From NCBI GenBank assembly GCA_031296755.1, contig JAUMMZ010000016.1:1-64000 (forward strand): a stretch of DNA of 64,000 nt, given 5' to 3'. This DNA is from Collinsella sp. (GTDB lineage: Bacteria; Actinomycetota; Coriobacteriia; Coriobacteriales; Coriobacteriaceae). Shown here piece by piece: positions 8,397 to 17,652 of the stretch. How positions within the stretch are numbered: position 1 is the stretch's first letter; every line of letters starts with the position of its first letter. The position numbers and the translations under genes were made by a program. A model generated the notes under the pieces. The model was not told where the DNA came from. It made no database searches and saw only the letters and a program-made list of their open reading frames with translations.

Positions 8397-10045
8397 TGAA
8401 GGCGATCTGGCTTGCGTGCTGCGCGTGCGGCGATTACGGGCTGTTGCAGCAGGAAGTCGAGGGCCGTGATGCGGGTGCACAGGTGCTTCGCGTGGGTGAC
8501 CTGGACGGGCTGGTTTCCATGGCGCGGGCGTTTCCGTCGCGCCGCGGGGCTGCCATCATCGCGGCGTCTCTGTTTGATATCGAAGATGTGCGCAAGACTG
8601 TTGCGCGCCTGACGGCCGAAGGCCGCGTGAGTCGCGTGGTCGTGTTGATAGAAGCGCTCGATCCGTCGGATATCGAGGGACTGTTTCGCGCGGGGGCGAC
8701 CGAGGTCATCGCTGCGCACAGTATATGCGGCAACGGGCGCGCGGGCGAGGGAGCGGTTGATTCCGATCGGCGCATGACGATTGAGCCCGATGCTTTTGTT
8801 GATAGGGAACCCGGGGCGCCTCGCGCTACAAGAGGCCCGCGTGTTGATGATTATGGAAAAGCGGAAGCCGAGCATGGTCGGCGCCCCCGGAACCCCCTTG
8901 TATACGATGACGCTGGAGGGCCGGCACAGCATGCTGGCGACTCCCCGGCTGTAGATATGGGATACGTGCACGGCGTGAATCTGGCGGATGAACTCGACGA
9001 AGTTGAGGGCTTTGCCGGGTGCGGCGAGTTGTCGCTGATGCAGCATGAGCAGATTGCACAGAACGAGCCTGCCTTGCAGACCGAACAAGCTGCCATGCCG
9101 GCTTGGACGCAGCGTGTGGTTGCGGCGGGGGAGACGGGGACGCTGTCGCCGACGCCCGCCCCGCCGCCTCCGATGCCGCCGGCAGACGCTGCCGCTCCGC
9201 AGCATCGAGCTCCGGTCATCTGCGCCATTTCGGGTTCGGGCGGTTGCGGCAAGTCGACGATCGTTGCCACCATGGCACACACATCGTCGCTGTTGGGCTT
9301 GCGTGCCGCCGTGCTCGACCTGGACCTGATGTTTGGAAACCTTTACGACTTGTTAGGCGTCGATGCTCCGCGCGATATGGCGGCACTTATCGAGCCGTCG
9401 GTGGCGGGCGCGCTTGCCGAGCCGGATATCGTGGCCGCATCGATGCGCGTGGCGCCGGGCGTTACGCTCTGGGGTCCCGTCGCGGCGCCCGAGCAAGCCG
9501 AGCTCATGGCACGTCCGGTGGAGCTACTGCTTGATGTTCTGCGTCGCGAATCCGACGTGGTCTTTATCGATACCTCGGTCTTTTGGGGCGACGCCGTGGC
9601 GGCTGCGGTGGCGGCGAGCGACCGTTGCTTGATCGTTGGCGATGCTGCGGTGTCGTCCGCGACATCGGCGTCGCGCGTCATTGAACTGGCAAGTCGAGTA
9701 GGTGTGCCGCGCACGCGCATGAGCGCTGTATTCAACCGGTTTGGCGCGCGCGGGGCAGACGAGGACGTCGCCATGCGCTTTGAGATTGCCTGTGCGTTGA
9801 GCTCCAAGATTCGTATCGCCGATGGCGGGCAGGATCTCGCCGCGCTCATGGCGTTTGGGCGCGCTGACGAGGCAGTGGGGCAGACCAGCGCTTTTGCGAC
9901 CAGCGTGCGCGAGGCCACGCGCGAGATGCTCGTGGAACTGGGGTGCGCCGTCGGCCCTTGGAGCGATATGGTCGCCGACCGTGCAACGCGCACCGAACGC
10001 CCGCGTATCCGCCTTCCCTGGTCGCGCGAGGGTGATCAGCGATGA
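8396..10045 (+). CDS. tadZ: Tad pilus localisation ATPase, TadZ/CpaE-like
   Basis: ParA/MinD-like ATPase that places the Tad machinery at the membrane. The 549-residue protein has a degenerate receiver-like N-domain (1-110), a long acidic and proline-rich linker (about 120-270), then the ATPase domain with deviant Walker A SGSGGCGKST (279-288) and DLDLMFGNL. The receiver-like domain shows no clear phosphoacceptor site. ATG 8396 or GTG 8393 can serve the same GGAGG (8382-8386). It overlaps both neighbours by a few bases, which implies coupled translation. Confidence 0.8.
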   Translation: MKAIWLACCACGDYGLLQQEVEGRDAGAQVLRVGDLDGLVSMARAFPSRRGAAIIAASLFDIEDVRKTVARLTAEGRVSRVVVLIEALDPSDIEGLFRAGATEVIAAHSICGNGRAGEGAVDSDRRMTIEPDAFVDREPGAPRATRGPRVDDYGKAEAEHGRRPRNPLVYDDAGGPAQHAGDSPAVDMGYVHGVNLADELDEVEGFAGCGELSLMQHEQIAQNEPALQTEQAAMPAWTQRVVAAGETGTLSPTPAPPPPMPPADAAAPQHRAPVICAISGSGGCGKSTIVATMAHTSSLLGLRAAVLDLDLMFGNLYDLLGVDAPRDMAALIEPSVAGALAEPDIVAASMRVAPGVTLWGPVAAPEQAELMARPVELLLDVLRRESDVVFIDTSVFWGDAVAAAVAASDRCLIVGDAAVSSATSASRVIELASRVGVPRTRMSAVFNRFGARGADEDVAMRFEIACALSSKIRIADGGQDLAALMAFGRADEAVGQTSAFATSVREATREMLVELGCAVGPWSDMVADRATRTERPRIRLPWSREGDQR

Positions 10046-11370
10046 GCCTGCAAACAAGGATTAAGGCTGCCGGCGCTGCAGCGGGGGCAGCGCCTGTAGA
10101 TGCGGGGCGTCGCCGCGCGGTGAAACGACGCACCAAGCGCGCCGTGATGGACCGCATGGGTTACGACGAAGTGGCGCGTATCAGCGCCTATATCGACCCG
10201 GCACTTGCCCGCTCGGAATTGCGTCCCGCGGTGGAGGCGGCGCTCAATGTTGAGGAGCCGACTGATCTCGCGACGTCCGAGCGCGAGACCATCATCGACG
10301 AGATTTTGGATGACGTGGTGGGCTTGGGGCCGTTGCAGCCGCTCATCGAGGACGACACCGTTACCGAGATCATGATTAACGGCTGCCGCTCGGCTTTCTT
10401 TGAACGCGGCGGCGTCTTGCACCCCATCGAGCATGCGTTTGAGGATGATGAGCAGATCCGTGTGCTTATCGACCGCATCATCTCGCCACTTGGCCGCCGT
10501 ATCGACGAGCGCAGCCCCATCGTCAACGCCCGCCTCAAAACGGGCTATCGCGTCAACGCGGTGATTCCGCCTGTGGCGATTGACGGACCGATTCTCACCA
10601 TCCGAAAGTTCTCGGACCGCATCTGCTCGCTGGACGAGCTTGTGGGGCTGGGGTCGCTGCCGCTTTGGTATGCGCAGCTGTTGTCGTGCGCGGTGTCGCT
10701 GCGACAGGACCTGGCGGTTGCGGGAGGCACGGGATCTGGTAAGACCACCCTGCTCAACGCGTTGTCATGTGAGATTTCCACCGGCGAGCGCATCGTGACG
10801 ATCGAGGACTCTGCCGAGCTCAAGTTTGCGCATCATCCGCACGTGGTGCGTCTAGAGGCGCGCGAGGCTTCAATTGAGGGCGAGGGCGCGGTGACGATCC
10901 GCGACCTGGTGACCAATGCCCTGCGCATGCGCCCCGACCGCATCGTGGTGGGCGAGGTGCGCGGTGCCGAGTGCTGCGACATGTTGCAGGCCATGAACAC
11001 GGGCCACGACGGGTCGCTCACCACGCTTCATGCGGGTTCCGAGCAGGAGACCGTGGTGCGTCTGACGTTGCTTGCACGTTATGGCATCGATCTGCCGAGC
11101 GAGCTCATCGAGGAGCAGATTGCCATGGCGCTCGACGGCATCGTGATGTCCGAGCGCCACGCCGATGGCAGGCGCTTCGTCTCCTCGTATTCGGGGGTGC
11201 GTCGCGCCGCGTCGGGCGGCGTAGAGCTCGAGCGCTATGTGACTTTCGATGCCGCCGAGCGCACCTGGACGCTTGACCGCGAGCCGCCGTTTATCGCAGA
11301 AGGCCTGCGGTCGGGGACGCTCACACAAGAGGAGGTGGACGAATGGAGGTCGCTGTGCCCCTCGTCGTAG
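10042..11370 (+). CDS. tadA: Tad pilus secretion ATPase, TadA/CpaF family
   Basis: Hexameric motor ATPase that drives pilin polymerisation at the inner face of the membrane. It has 442 residues, with the N-terminal all-alpha domain, then Walker [10 protein letters not shown] (228-236), the Asp-box [11 protein letters not shown], Walker B region RIVVGEVRG and the His box STLHAGS-like TTLHAGS. Length and motif order are normal for CpaF. The start ATG overlaps the tadZ stop in ATGA. Confidence 0.95.
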   Translation: MSLQTRIKAAGAAAGAAPVDAGRRRAVKRRTKRAVMDRMGYDEVARISAYIDPALARSELRPAVEAALNVEEPTDLATSERETIIDEILDDVVGLGPLQPLIEDDTVTEIMINGCRSAFFERGGVLHPIEHAFEDDEQIRVLIDRIISPLGRRIDERSPIVNARLKTGYRVNAVIPPVAIDGPILTIRKFSDRICSLDELVGLGSLPLWYAQLLSCAVSLRQDLAVAGGTGSGKTTLLNALSCEISTGERIVTIEDSAELKFAHHPHVVRLEAREASIEGEGAVTIRDLVTNALRMRPDRIVVGEVRGAECCDMLQAMNTGHDGSLTTLHAGSEQETVVRLTLLARYGIDLPSELIEEQIAMALDGIVMSERHADGRRFVSSYSGVRRAASGGVELERYVTFDAAERTWTLDREPPFIAEGLRSGTLTQEEVDEWRSLCPSS

Positions 11371-12269
11371 GGGGTTTGGCAGGGTTTTCTGTCGCGACGG
11401 CGTGCGGGGCGGAACCTCGTGTGCCGCAGGTACCGCCGGCGGAGCTGGCGCGTCAGGCGCTCGAGACGGTGGCAGAGAAGCTGCCGCGTGAGCTGGTGGA
11501 AAACGATCTGCTGAAAAAGATTGCCCGTTCGTGGGCATCGCTGGCTCCGGCGCGTCGCCTTGGCCTCGTGATCGAAGATGCTTCGGAGCGTTTGGCGTTT
11601 CTGCTGCTATCGAGCGGTGTCTGCTGCGTTTTACTAACGATGGTGTCGTTATCGCCCCTCGGGTTTGCCTTGGGACTTGTTGCTCCGATTGCCGCTGGCG
11701 CCGCTCGGGATGGCTTTGAGAGCCGGCGCGAGCAACACGATGCAGAAGAGGCCATGCCCGAGGCGTTTACCGCACTTTCCATGTCGCTTGCCTCGGGACA
11801 TTCGCTGGCCCAGGGCATGCGCTTTGTGGGCGCTCATGCGCAAGAACCGGTGCATACCGAGTTTTTGCGGGTGGCGGCGGCGATCGATTGCGGTATCTCG
11901 GCGACCGACGCGCTCGATGACTTGCTCGTGCGCATCGACGCCCCCGGTCTTTCGCTTGTGACCTTGGCGCTTAAGGTGTCACAGCGCACCGGCGCTCCGC
12001 TTGCCGACTTGCTGTCCGAGGCGTCGAGCATGGTAGGGGAGCGCATTGAGCTCAAGCGCCGCCTGGATGTTAAGACGTCACAGGCGCGTATGTCGGCACA
12101 CATGGTCGCGGCGATGCCGGCGGGCATGTGCGCGGTGTTGGCGCTGCTTTCGGCAGATTTTCGTCGCGGTCTTGCGACGCCTGCCGGTGCGGGCGCTGTG
12201 GTGCTGGGTCTAGCCCTCAACGTCGTTGCCCTGGTGGTTATCCGGCGCATTATGCGGGTGGAGCTATGA
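11343..12269 (+). CDS. tadB: Tad pilus inner-membrane platform protein TadB-like
   Basis: One of the two GspF/TadB-type membrane proteins that anchor the TadA motor. The 308-residue protein has two hydrophobic segments near residues 80-115 and two at the C-terminus (about 255-300), around a cytoplasmic T2SSF domain with the typical FTALSMSLASGHSLAQGM segment. The start overlaps tadA by 28 bp, and AGAGGAGGT (11328-11336) lies 6 nt upstream. It pairs with the next gene. Confidence 0.8.
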   Translation: MEVAVPLVVGGLAGFSVATACGAEPRVPQVPPAELARQALETVAEKLPRELVENDLLKKIARSWASLAPARRLGLVIEDASERLAFLLLSSGVCCVLLTMVSLSPLGFALGLVAPIAAGAARDGFESRREQHDAEEAMPEAFTALSMSLASGHSLAQGMRFVGAHAQEPVHTEFLRVAAAIDCGISATDALDDLLVRIDAPGLSLVTLALKVSQRTGAPLADLLSEASSMVGERIELKRRLDVKTSQARMSAHMVAAMPAGMCAVLALLSADFRRGLATPAGAGAVVLGLALNVVALVVIRRIMRVEL

Positions 12270-12907
12270 GCGCCCCGGTTGCAGTTGTGGCTTGCCTGTG
12301 TGCCCTGAGTGTATTTGTCGCGACGGGTTTGGATCGGGCGGATGCGCGCGAGATCGCAGGGGCCTGCAAGCGCGAGGCGGTGCGGGTCGCTGCCGCGGGT
12401 CGCTCGGTGGTCGATGCCCTGACCGCGCGAGTGAAGGGCGCGGTTGGAGCGGGCGGCCCGGCGCGAGTTTCGCTCGGCGAAGTGTCCGAGATGATCGATG
12501 TTGTGCGCTTGGGTCTTTCGGCCGGTCTTTCGTTTGATGCGGCGCTTGAGATTTTCTGCGCCAACCGCCGGTCAGTGCTGGCTCTTCGACTTGAGCGGGC
12601 CTGCATGGCGTGGCAGGTGGGCGTGGGCACGCGTGAGGACGAGTTGTTGGCCGCCGCACGCGACCTGGACGTGCGAGCGCTCGAGACCTTTGCCATCACG
12701 GTGGGGCAGGCGCTCGCTCTGGGTGCCCCACTTGCCGAGACACTGGCCGCTCAAAGTCGCGAGATCCGTGCGGCTCATCGCGCCGCGGTCGAGCGCGAGA
12801 TCGAGCGTGCGCCCGTCAAGCTGCTGATTCCCACCGGCACACTCATCTTGCCGGCGTTGCTTCTGTCCATATTGGGCCCGCTGTTGGGAGCAGGCGGGAT
12901 GATGTAG
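12266..12907 (+). CDS. tadC: Tad pilus inner-membrane platform protein TadC-like
   Basis: Second GspF-domain membrane protein of the Tad machine. It has 213 residues: an N-terminal helix (about 3-18), a T2SSF-like domain with VRLGLSAGLSFDAALEIF, and a C-terminal hydrophobic helix (LLIPTGTLILPALLLSILGPLL). It is shorter than typical TadC proteins because the first hydrophobic region is reduced. ATG 12266 overlaps the tadB stop (ATGA) and has GGGTGGAG upstream. A longer in-frame start exists only inside tadB. Confidence 0.72.
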   Translation: MSAPVAVVACLCALSVFVATGLDRADAREIAGACKREAVRVAAAGRSVVDALTARVKGAVGAGGPARVSLGEVSEMIDVVRLGLSAGLSFDAALEIFCANRRSVLALRLERACMAWQVGVGTREDELLAAARDLDVRALETFAITVGQALALGAPLAETLAAQSREIRAAHRAAVEREIERAPVKLLIPTGTLILPALLLSILGPLLGAGGMM

Positions 12908-12917
12908 GGAGGAATAC

Positions 12918-13151
12918 ATGAACACGATGACTGACGTTGCTGGCAAGGTCTGGAGCTGGGCTGTTTGCCAGTCAATTCGCGCTCGCCAGCATGCCGGGGA
13001 GCTACTGCAGGAGGAGAGTGCACAGGGTACCACCGAGTATGCCATCTTGGTCGGCGTGCTCGTGGTGATCGCGATTATCGCCATCGTCGCATTTAAGGGC
13101 AAGGTCCAAGATCTATGGAACGCTATCAGCGAGGGCATCAACAGCCTGTAG
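12918..13151 (+). CDS. flp: Flp-type (class IVb) major pilin
   Basis: 77-residue pilin precursor. After a polar leader of about 36 residues it has EESAQGTTEYAILVGVLVVIAIIAIV, where Glu and Tyr precede a single hydrophobic helix as in Flp pilins. If Glu is mature position +5, cleavage falls after Ala and not the usual Gly. GGGAGGAA lies just before the ATG, one of the best ribosome sites in the operon and consistent with high expression. No prepilin peptidase gene is in the window. Confidence 0.85.
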   Translation: MNTMTDVAGKVWSWAVCQSIRARQHAGELLQEESAQGTTEYAILVGVLVVIAIIAIVAFKGKVQDLWNAISEGINSL

Positions 13152-13678
13152 AGGGCGAGCGCCCCATCGGGGTGCTGCTGGTGTTTGCTTGCCTGACCGT
13201 GGCGATAGCGGCGGTGCTTTGGGGGCTTAACGCCGCGCGGCAGCAGCGTCCTGGGGCCGCCTTCGATTCGGGCTCAGATTCGGCGGTGGCGTCTCAAAAA
13301 GATGAGATGCGAGATGCGGACGATTCGGATGTCGCTGTCACGGCGCAAACCTTTCTGCGGACGCTCGACAAGCGGTCTGGCACTGCGACGGATTCGCCTG
13401 AGGGCAACGCGATTGCGGTCCGGCTTGCATGGTCCGAAGACCGACCGATGACCGAAGCGGCGGCGGATATGATGCGTGCCTATCGCGAGGTGCCAACGGC
13501 CCAGCTCGCCCTGAGCGGCTATCTCGATATTAAGGGCAACGTATGGGGCGCCATCGTGCGCGATGGGCGCGGCTGGGTCGATATGGTGACGGTTGCCGCG
13601 GATGCTGGCGATGCTTCGTGTCGTCTGCGCGCCGTGCGTCTGGTCCCGCAAACAATAAGCTCAAAGGAGGGATCGTGA
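13115..13678 (+). CDS. Membrane-anchored hypothetical protein of the Tad operon
   Basis: 187-residue protein I do not recognise. It has one N-terminal helix (about 18-38) followed by a soluble, probably extracytoplasmic domain rich in Asp and Ala (DLDKRSG-like region, YLDIKGNVWGAIVRDGRGWVDMV). It overlaps the end of the pilin gene by 37 bp and ends just before the ribosome site of the second pilin-like gene, so it is translated in the same transcript. Its position suggests a minor pilus component or assembly factor. Confidence 0.6.
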   Translation: MERYQRGHQQPVEGERPIGVLLVFACLTVAIAAVLWGLNAARQQRPGAAFDSGSDSAVASQKDEMRDADDSDVAVTAQTFLRTLDKRSGTATDSPEGNAIAVRLAWSEDRPMTEAAADMMRAYREVPTAQLALSGYLDIKGNVWGAIVRDGRGWVDMVTVAADAGDASCRLRAVRLVPQTISSKEGS

Positions 13679-13679
13679 A

Positions 13680-13898
13680 ATGCATGGCGTTCTGCGTGAG
13701 GAATCTGCCCAAGCGACGGTCGAATACGCCATCGTCACGGTGGCACTGTTATCGATCGTGCTGGCGATTGTGGGACTTTGGCGTGCTGGCACCGATGGAC
13801 ACTTGGCGGCGCTGGTTGAGCGGGCGGCATCCCATGGCGTTGCCTCGACGTCGGTTATCGACGCCGCTGCGGGCGCTAAGGACATCGCGTTGTATTGA
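13680..13898 (+). CDS. Second Flp-like pilin
   Basis: 72-residue protein with EESAQATVEYAIVTVALLSIVLAIVGLW near the N-terminus, the same AQxTVEY signature as the other pilus proteins here. The leader is only about 10 residues and the tail (AALVERAASHGVASTSVIDAA) is unlike the major pilin. AAAGGAGGG ends 9 nt before the ATG. It may be a minor or alternative pilin. Confidence 0.7.
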   Translation: MHGVLREESAQATVEYAIVTVALLSIVLAIVGLWRAGTDGHLAALVERAASHGVASTSVIDAAAGAKDIALY

Positions 13899-14370
13899 TA
13901 TCGCGCGCGAGGACTGGGCGCAGTCTACGGTCGAGGCCGCTTTTTTGCTGCCGACGTTTCTGACGCTCATCCTTCTCGCACTGCAACCGGTGTGCCTGCT
14001 TTATACGCGCGCGGTCATGGAGTCTGCCGCCGCCGAGACCGCGCGGCTCATGACCACGACGACGGCGGAGGACGACGATCTTAAGGAGTTCGCCCGCCGC
14101 CGGCTTGCCGCAGTGCCCAACGTTTCGATCTTTCATACCGGCGGGCCGTTGTCGTGGGATATCGAGCTTGGTCGGGCCGATGCGGGTGGCGTCTCGTCCG
14201 TGTCCGTTTCCGGCGAGGTCAAGCCGTTGCCTGTGATCGGTGCGTTTGCGCAGGCTATGGGTGGTACCGCCGAAGGCGGCTACGTTGAGCTCAAGGTCGA
14301 TGTCTCGTATCAATCACGTCCCGAATGGCTGGAGGGAGATTATGATTCGTGGATTGCTGCATGGGATTAA
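13834..14370 (+). CDS. TadE-like pseudopilin
   Basis: About 178 residues with a basic N-terminus, then EDWAQSTVEAAFLLPTFLTLILLALQP, the TadE signature of Glu-led hydrophobic helix, and a soluble domain. The start is uncertain: ATG 13834 lies inside the upstream pilin gene (65-bp overlap) with only a weak GGGCGG upstream; nothing better is in frame. Likely a minor pilin required for assembly. The next gene overlaps its 3' end by 29 bp. Confidence 0.65.
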   Translation: MALPRRRLSTPLRALRTSRCIDIAREDWAQSTVEAAFLLPTFLTLILLALQPVCLLYTRAVMESAAAETARLMTTTTAEDDDLKEFARRRLAAVPNVSIFHTGGPLSWDIELGRADAGGVSSVSVSGEVKPLPVIGAFAQAMGGTAEGGYVELKVDVSYQSRPEWLEGDYDSWIAAWD

Positions 14371-16495
14371 GCGTTTCTGGTCTAGACGCGTTTTGACGCG
14401 CCGTCCGAGCTGCCATCGCAAGCGAGGCGGCTTTATGGGTCGAGCCGGTATCGACCTGTTTATCGAAGACGGTGCCTACACCACGCTTTCCTCTGCGGTG
14501 GTCATCTTGGTGGTGCTCACGCTGCTGTTTTCGTCGACGGCGGCGATATGGAGCATGTCGCGCGCGGGGGACACCCAGGTGGCTGCCGATAGCGGCGCGC
14601 TGGCAGGCGCCAATGTGGTGTCGTCCTATCACACGGCTGCCACGGTGGTGGATGCGAGCATTTTGAGTTTGGGCCTGGCGGGGTTTGCCACGATCGGGAC
14701 GGGCCTGGTCGCCATCCTCATCCCGGGCGCCGAACCAGTTGCCGGCAATATGGTCGACACCGGGATTGAGATTATTAAAACGCGCAACAAGTTTGCCAAA
14801 AGCGCATCGGAAGGCTTACAGAAAATCGAGACGGCTCTGCCGTATCTGATTGCCGCGCGTGCCACGCAGGCGGTGTCGGCGCAGGATACCGATAGTGTGG
14901 CCTATACCGGTACGGCACTTGCCGTGCCCAGGACATCCGAGTCGGACTTCGCTGCGCTCAAAGGGTCAGAGATCTCGACCGATGCCATTAAAGACACATC
15001 AGATGATTTAGAGCGTGCAGCCGAGGAGCTGCGGAAGGCTTCTGAGGACACGGCGAAGGCTAAAGAGCGCGCTTGGCTGGCGGATTGTGGTGGGTCGGAC
15101 GAGAGTTCGATTGGCAAGTACTCGTGTATGTGGGAGCGTGCGAGGAGTTTGGCAAAGCTCTCGGGTGAGCAGAACCCGCATTATGCCTCGAGCATTTCGT
15201 GGGAGCCACAGGTGGCGCTCGACCGCGCGAAGACCTACTACCGTCAACGCCTGGCAGACGAAAAACCGCATGGTTCAAGCGTCGAGACGAAGGCGGAGTC
15301 GGCGGCGCGCAAGGCGTTTTACACCTATGCGAGTACAGAGGTCAATCGTGCATATGTAACCGAGGACGGAGATGAAGTCGCTTCCTATATCCCGCTGTTG
15401 CCGCGCAACACTGACGAGGTGCGAGCGACGGAACTCTATACCGATACGGTGTGGCCAACCAGTGCCATCGATGGCAAGACGTATCTGCATTACGGAACGA
15501 GTTGCCCCAACTATAAGAAGGGGGCGCCATGTGGGCTGGCCTCGGTTGCTGCTTATGACGGGCAGGACAAATGCAATAGATGCCATTTTGGTGTTTCGTC
15601 GCTCGGTGCCGTTGCGGCTCCTTCGACTTCTATCGAAAACGGCTTTGAGTACCACTTTGATCGATTCAAAGAGGCTCTGGAAGACTACGTCGAATGCCGC
15701 AACAAAGAACTCGAACTTGAGCGTCAGACCGAGGATGAGGCCGACCGTGCGGGCAATGCGTTTGACCAGGCCATTAAAGCGCTTTCCGGCGAGCGCCCGC
15801 GTATCGCCCCACCTGGCCGTAACGGCGTGGTCGCCTTTGCAGTTTCGGGTGACATTACCAGCCCCGATCAACTTAACTCCTCGTTTAACGCGGCAGTCAG
15901 GCTTGGCGATCGCGGTGCTATCTCTGCCGCGGTGCTGGCCCCCGATGAGGCGACGGCGCAAAACAACGTGCTTTCGCGATTTTTCTCGACATTGAAGGAA
16001 CGCTCGGGCGGCGTTGCCGGCGTGCTCGACGGCGTCATGGATGTTTGGGGACGGCTACTCGTGGGATACGGAGACATCCAAGGTTCGGCCGACGAACTTA
16101 TGGACGAGATGATTAAAGACCTAGGAGGGGGCGGCGGTGCGTTGGGCTCCATTGCATCGTGGCTCGGCGATACCGTTTCGGCGTCCGTGGCGGCGCTAGG
16201 TTTGGAACCGTGCGACTTGCGCCTGCGAAAGCCGGTGCTGACCGATTCCGCCAACGTCATTAAGAGTCCGGGGTCTGACATTGCGGGTCTCTCTCAAACG
16301 CAAGACAAACTGCGAAGTATTCCGTTGGGCGTGACCGATCCCAAGGCGCTTTGCGAGGCGTTGGAATATCAAATCGAACGCACCATTAGCGGTACGGTGT
16401 TCACACTTGCGGAGATTCCTCTGCCCGGCGGTGGCTCCATCCCGCTCACCGTCGATGTCGCCACGCTGGTTGGCGCTCTGGGCGGTGGGTCGTAA
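14342..16495 (+). CDS. Large TadG-like pilus-associated protein
   Basis: 717-residue protein. A basic N-terminus is followed by a membrane helix (SSAVVILVVLTLLFSSTAAIW) and QVAADSGALAGANVV, which resembles the TadG segment after its helix; a second hydrophobic stretch follows near residue 110. The remaining 550 residues are probably outside the cell and include a charged coiled-coil-like part (about 220-260) and cysteine clusters (CPNYKKGAPC, CNRCHFG). GGAGG lies 6 nt before ATG 14342. It is much larger than normal TadE and may act as a tip or adhesive component; that role is inference. Confidence 0.6.
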   Translation: MIRGLLHGIKRFWSRRVLTRRPSCHRKRGGFMGRAGIDLFIEDGAYTTLSSAVVILVVLTLLFSSTAAIWSMSRAGDTQVAADSGALAGANVVSSYHTAATVVDASILSLGLAGFATIGTGLVAILIPGAEPVAGNMVDTGIEIIKTRNKFAKSASEGLQKIETALPYLIAARATQAVSAQDTDSVAYTGTALAVPRTSESDFAALKGSEISTDAIKDTSDDLERAAEELRKASEDTAKAKERAWLADCGGSDESSIGKYSCMWERARSLAKLSGEQNPHYASSISWEPQVALDRAKTYYRQRLADEKPHGSSVETKAESAARKAFYTYASTEVNRAYVTEDGDEVASYIPLLPRNTDEVRATELYTDTVWPTSAIDGKTYLHYGTSCPNYKKGAPCGLASVAAYDGQDKCNRCHFGVSSLGAVAAPSTSIENGFEYHFDRFKEALEDYVECRNKELELERQTEDEADRAGNAFDQAIKALSGERPRIAPPGRNGVVAFAVSGDITSPDQLNSSFNAAVRLGDRGAISAAVLAPDEATAQNNVLSRFFSTLKERSGGVAGVLDGVMDVWGRLLVGYGDIQGSADELMDEMIKDLGGGGGALGSIASWLGDTVSASVAALGLEPCDLRLRKPVLTDSANVIKSPGSDIAGLSQTQDKLRSIPLGVTDPKALCEALEYQIERTISGTVFTLAEIPLPGGGSIPLTVDVATLVGALGGGS

Positions 16496-16971
16496 TGAGT
16501 ATCCGCATGCGTCTGCGCGAGGAGCGCGCCCAAGCGACGGTTGAGATGGCAGTGGTTACGCCCGTTTTGCTGGTGCTGGCACTCATCGTGTACAACGTCA
16601 TGATCTTTGCCAGCGCTGTCGCGCGCTTCGACCGCGTGGTGCCCGACATCGTGCTGGCGCACGCTGTGGCGCCGGGCGGGGAGGGTGACGAGAGCTCTGC
16701 CGATGCCTCGGCGACGGTTCAGACTCAAATTCTGAATGCCATGGAAGGCTATGACTTGCAGATCGAAGTGTCGAGCGAGCAAGGCGCGGAGGCATCGGAT
16801 GGTGGCCTGCTCTCCCTATCCGGTACGTTTAGGACCTACACCTGCACCATGCACTATGAGCCGTGGCCGACTTCTCTCAGCATCGCTGGCGTTCCGCTGG
16901 GGGCGCCGACAACGTTGTCGCACGAGCGCGCGGTGACGGTCGATCCGTGGCGTCCGGGGGTGGTCATGTGA
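16495..16971 (+). CDS. TadE-like minor pilin
   Basis: 158 residues. EERAQATVEMAVVTPVLLVLALIVYNVMIF matches the TadE/TadF start with a very short leader, and the rest is a compact soluble domain. It is coupled to the TadG-like gene through TAATG and overlaps the DUF192 gene by 4 bp. It shares the AQxTVE signature with the three earlier pilins, so one peptidase probably processes all four. Confidence 0.7.
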   Translation: MSIRMRLREERAQATVEMAVVTPVLLVLALIVYNVMIFASAVARFDRVVPDIVLAHAVAPGGEGDESSADASATVQTQILNAMEGYDLQIEVSSEQGAEASDGGLLSLSGTFRTYTCTMHYEPWPTSLSIAGVPLGAPTTLSHERAVTVDPWRPGVVM

Positions 16972-17327
16972 CCGCGGTCTCGTCCTACATCGCTTACGCG
17001 CGGGCACTCAACAGGCTGGGTTGGACGCCGGCCGAGTTTGTGGTGGCGGAGTCGTTTGCCGTGCGCCTGCGCGGCATGCTGGGACGGCGTCCGGTTGCCG
17101 CCAATGGCCTGCCGCTTGTCATGGCATTTCCGCACTGTTCCTCAGTCCACACGTGTTTTATGGCCTATCCCATCGACATCGCCTTTATCGATGCAAGCGG
17201 CTACGTTCTCGTATGCTACGAAAACGTACGTCCATGGCGTATGTGCTCCTGCCCCGGCGCCTGGGGCGTACTAGAGCGTCCTTCAATCATTGTTTCGACC
17301 CCTGCTCTCCAACGCGTGCCGGCTTAA
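16968..17327 (+). CDS. DUF192 family protein
   Basis: 119 residues with the DUF192 pattern: RLRGMLGRRP, LPLVMAFPHCSSVHTCFM, and PIDIAFIDASGYVLVCYENV. Family function is not established. GTG 16968 overlaps the TadE-like stop (GTGA), with GGGGGTGG upstream, so it is the last cistron of the Tad operon. DUF192 genes near pilus loci suggest a helper role but this is unproven. No signal peptide is visible. Confidence 0.75.
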   Translation: MTAVSSYIAYARALNRLGWTPAEFVVAESFAVRLRGMLGRRPVAANGLPLVMAFPHCSSVHTCFMAYPIDIAFIDASGYVLVCYENVRPWRMCSCPGAWGVLERPSIIVSTPALQRVPA

Positions 17328-17385
17328 GAATTGGCGACAGTGGACTTTCGTCATACGAAATTGGGTAAGATGGAGGAGAAGATGC

Positions 17386-17652
17386 ATGGATGTTGAGATC
17401 CATCCCAACGCTAAAAAGCACCTGACGGAAAAGCAGGTACTAGGTGCCTGGTTCGCGGTTACTGAGTGCATTCGCCGCGAGTCGGAGGACGAGCCGCCGA
17501 GATGGCTTGCCATTGGATGGCTTCCAGATGGTCGAAGTGTGGAACTTGTTGCGGTCGAGCTTGTCCGTGGGTGGCTTATCATTCATGCCTTGTCTCCAGT
17601 CCAGAAGAAATTCTGGCAAGAGATCGAGCGAGCTCGGCAGAGGGGTCGATGA
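17386..17652 (+). CDS. Putative toxin of a toxin-antitoxin pair
   Basis: 88 residues (MDVEIHPNAKKHLTEKQVLGAWF...). I do not recognise a named family; the layout of an N-terminal HPNAKKHL segment, a central beta region and a Trp/His-containing end is like small RelE- or BrnT-fold toxins but lacks a decisive motif. GGAGGAGA precedes ATG 17386. The stop overlaps the start of a CopG/ribbon-helix-helix-type gene, which is the main evidence for a toxin role. Confidence 0.45.
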   Translation: MDVEIHPNAKKHLTEKQVLGAWFAVTECIRRESEDEPPRWLAIGWLPDGRSVELVAVELVRGWLIIHALSPVQKKFWQEIERARQRGR

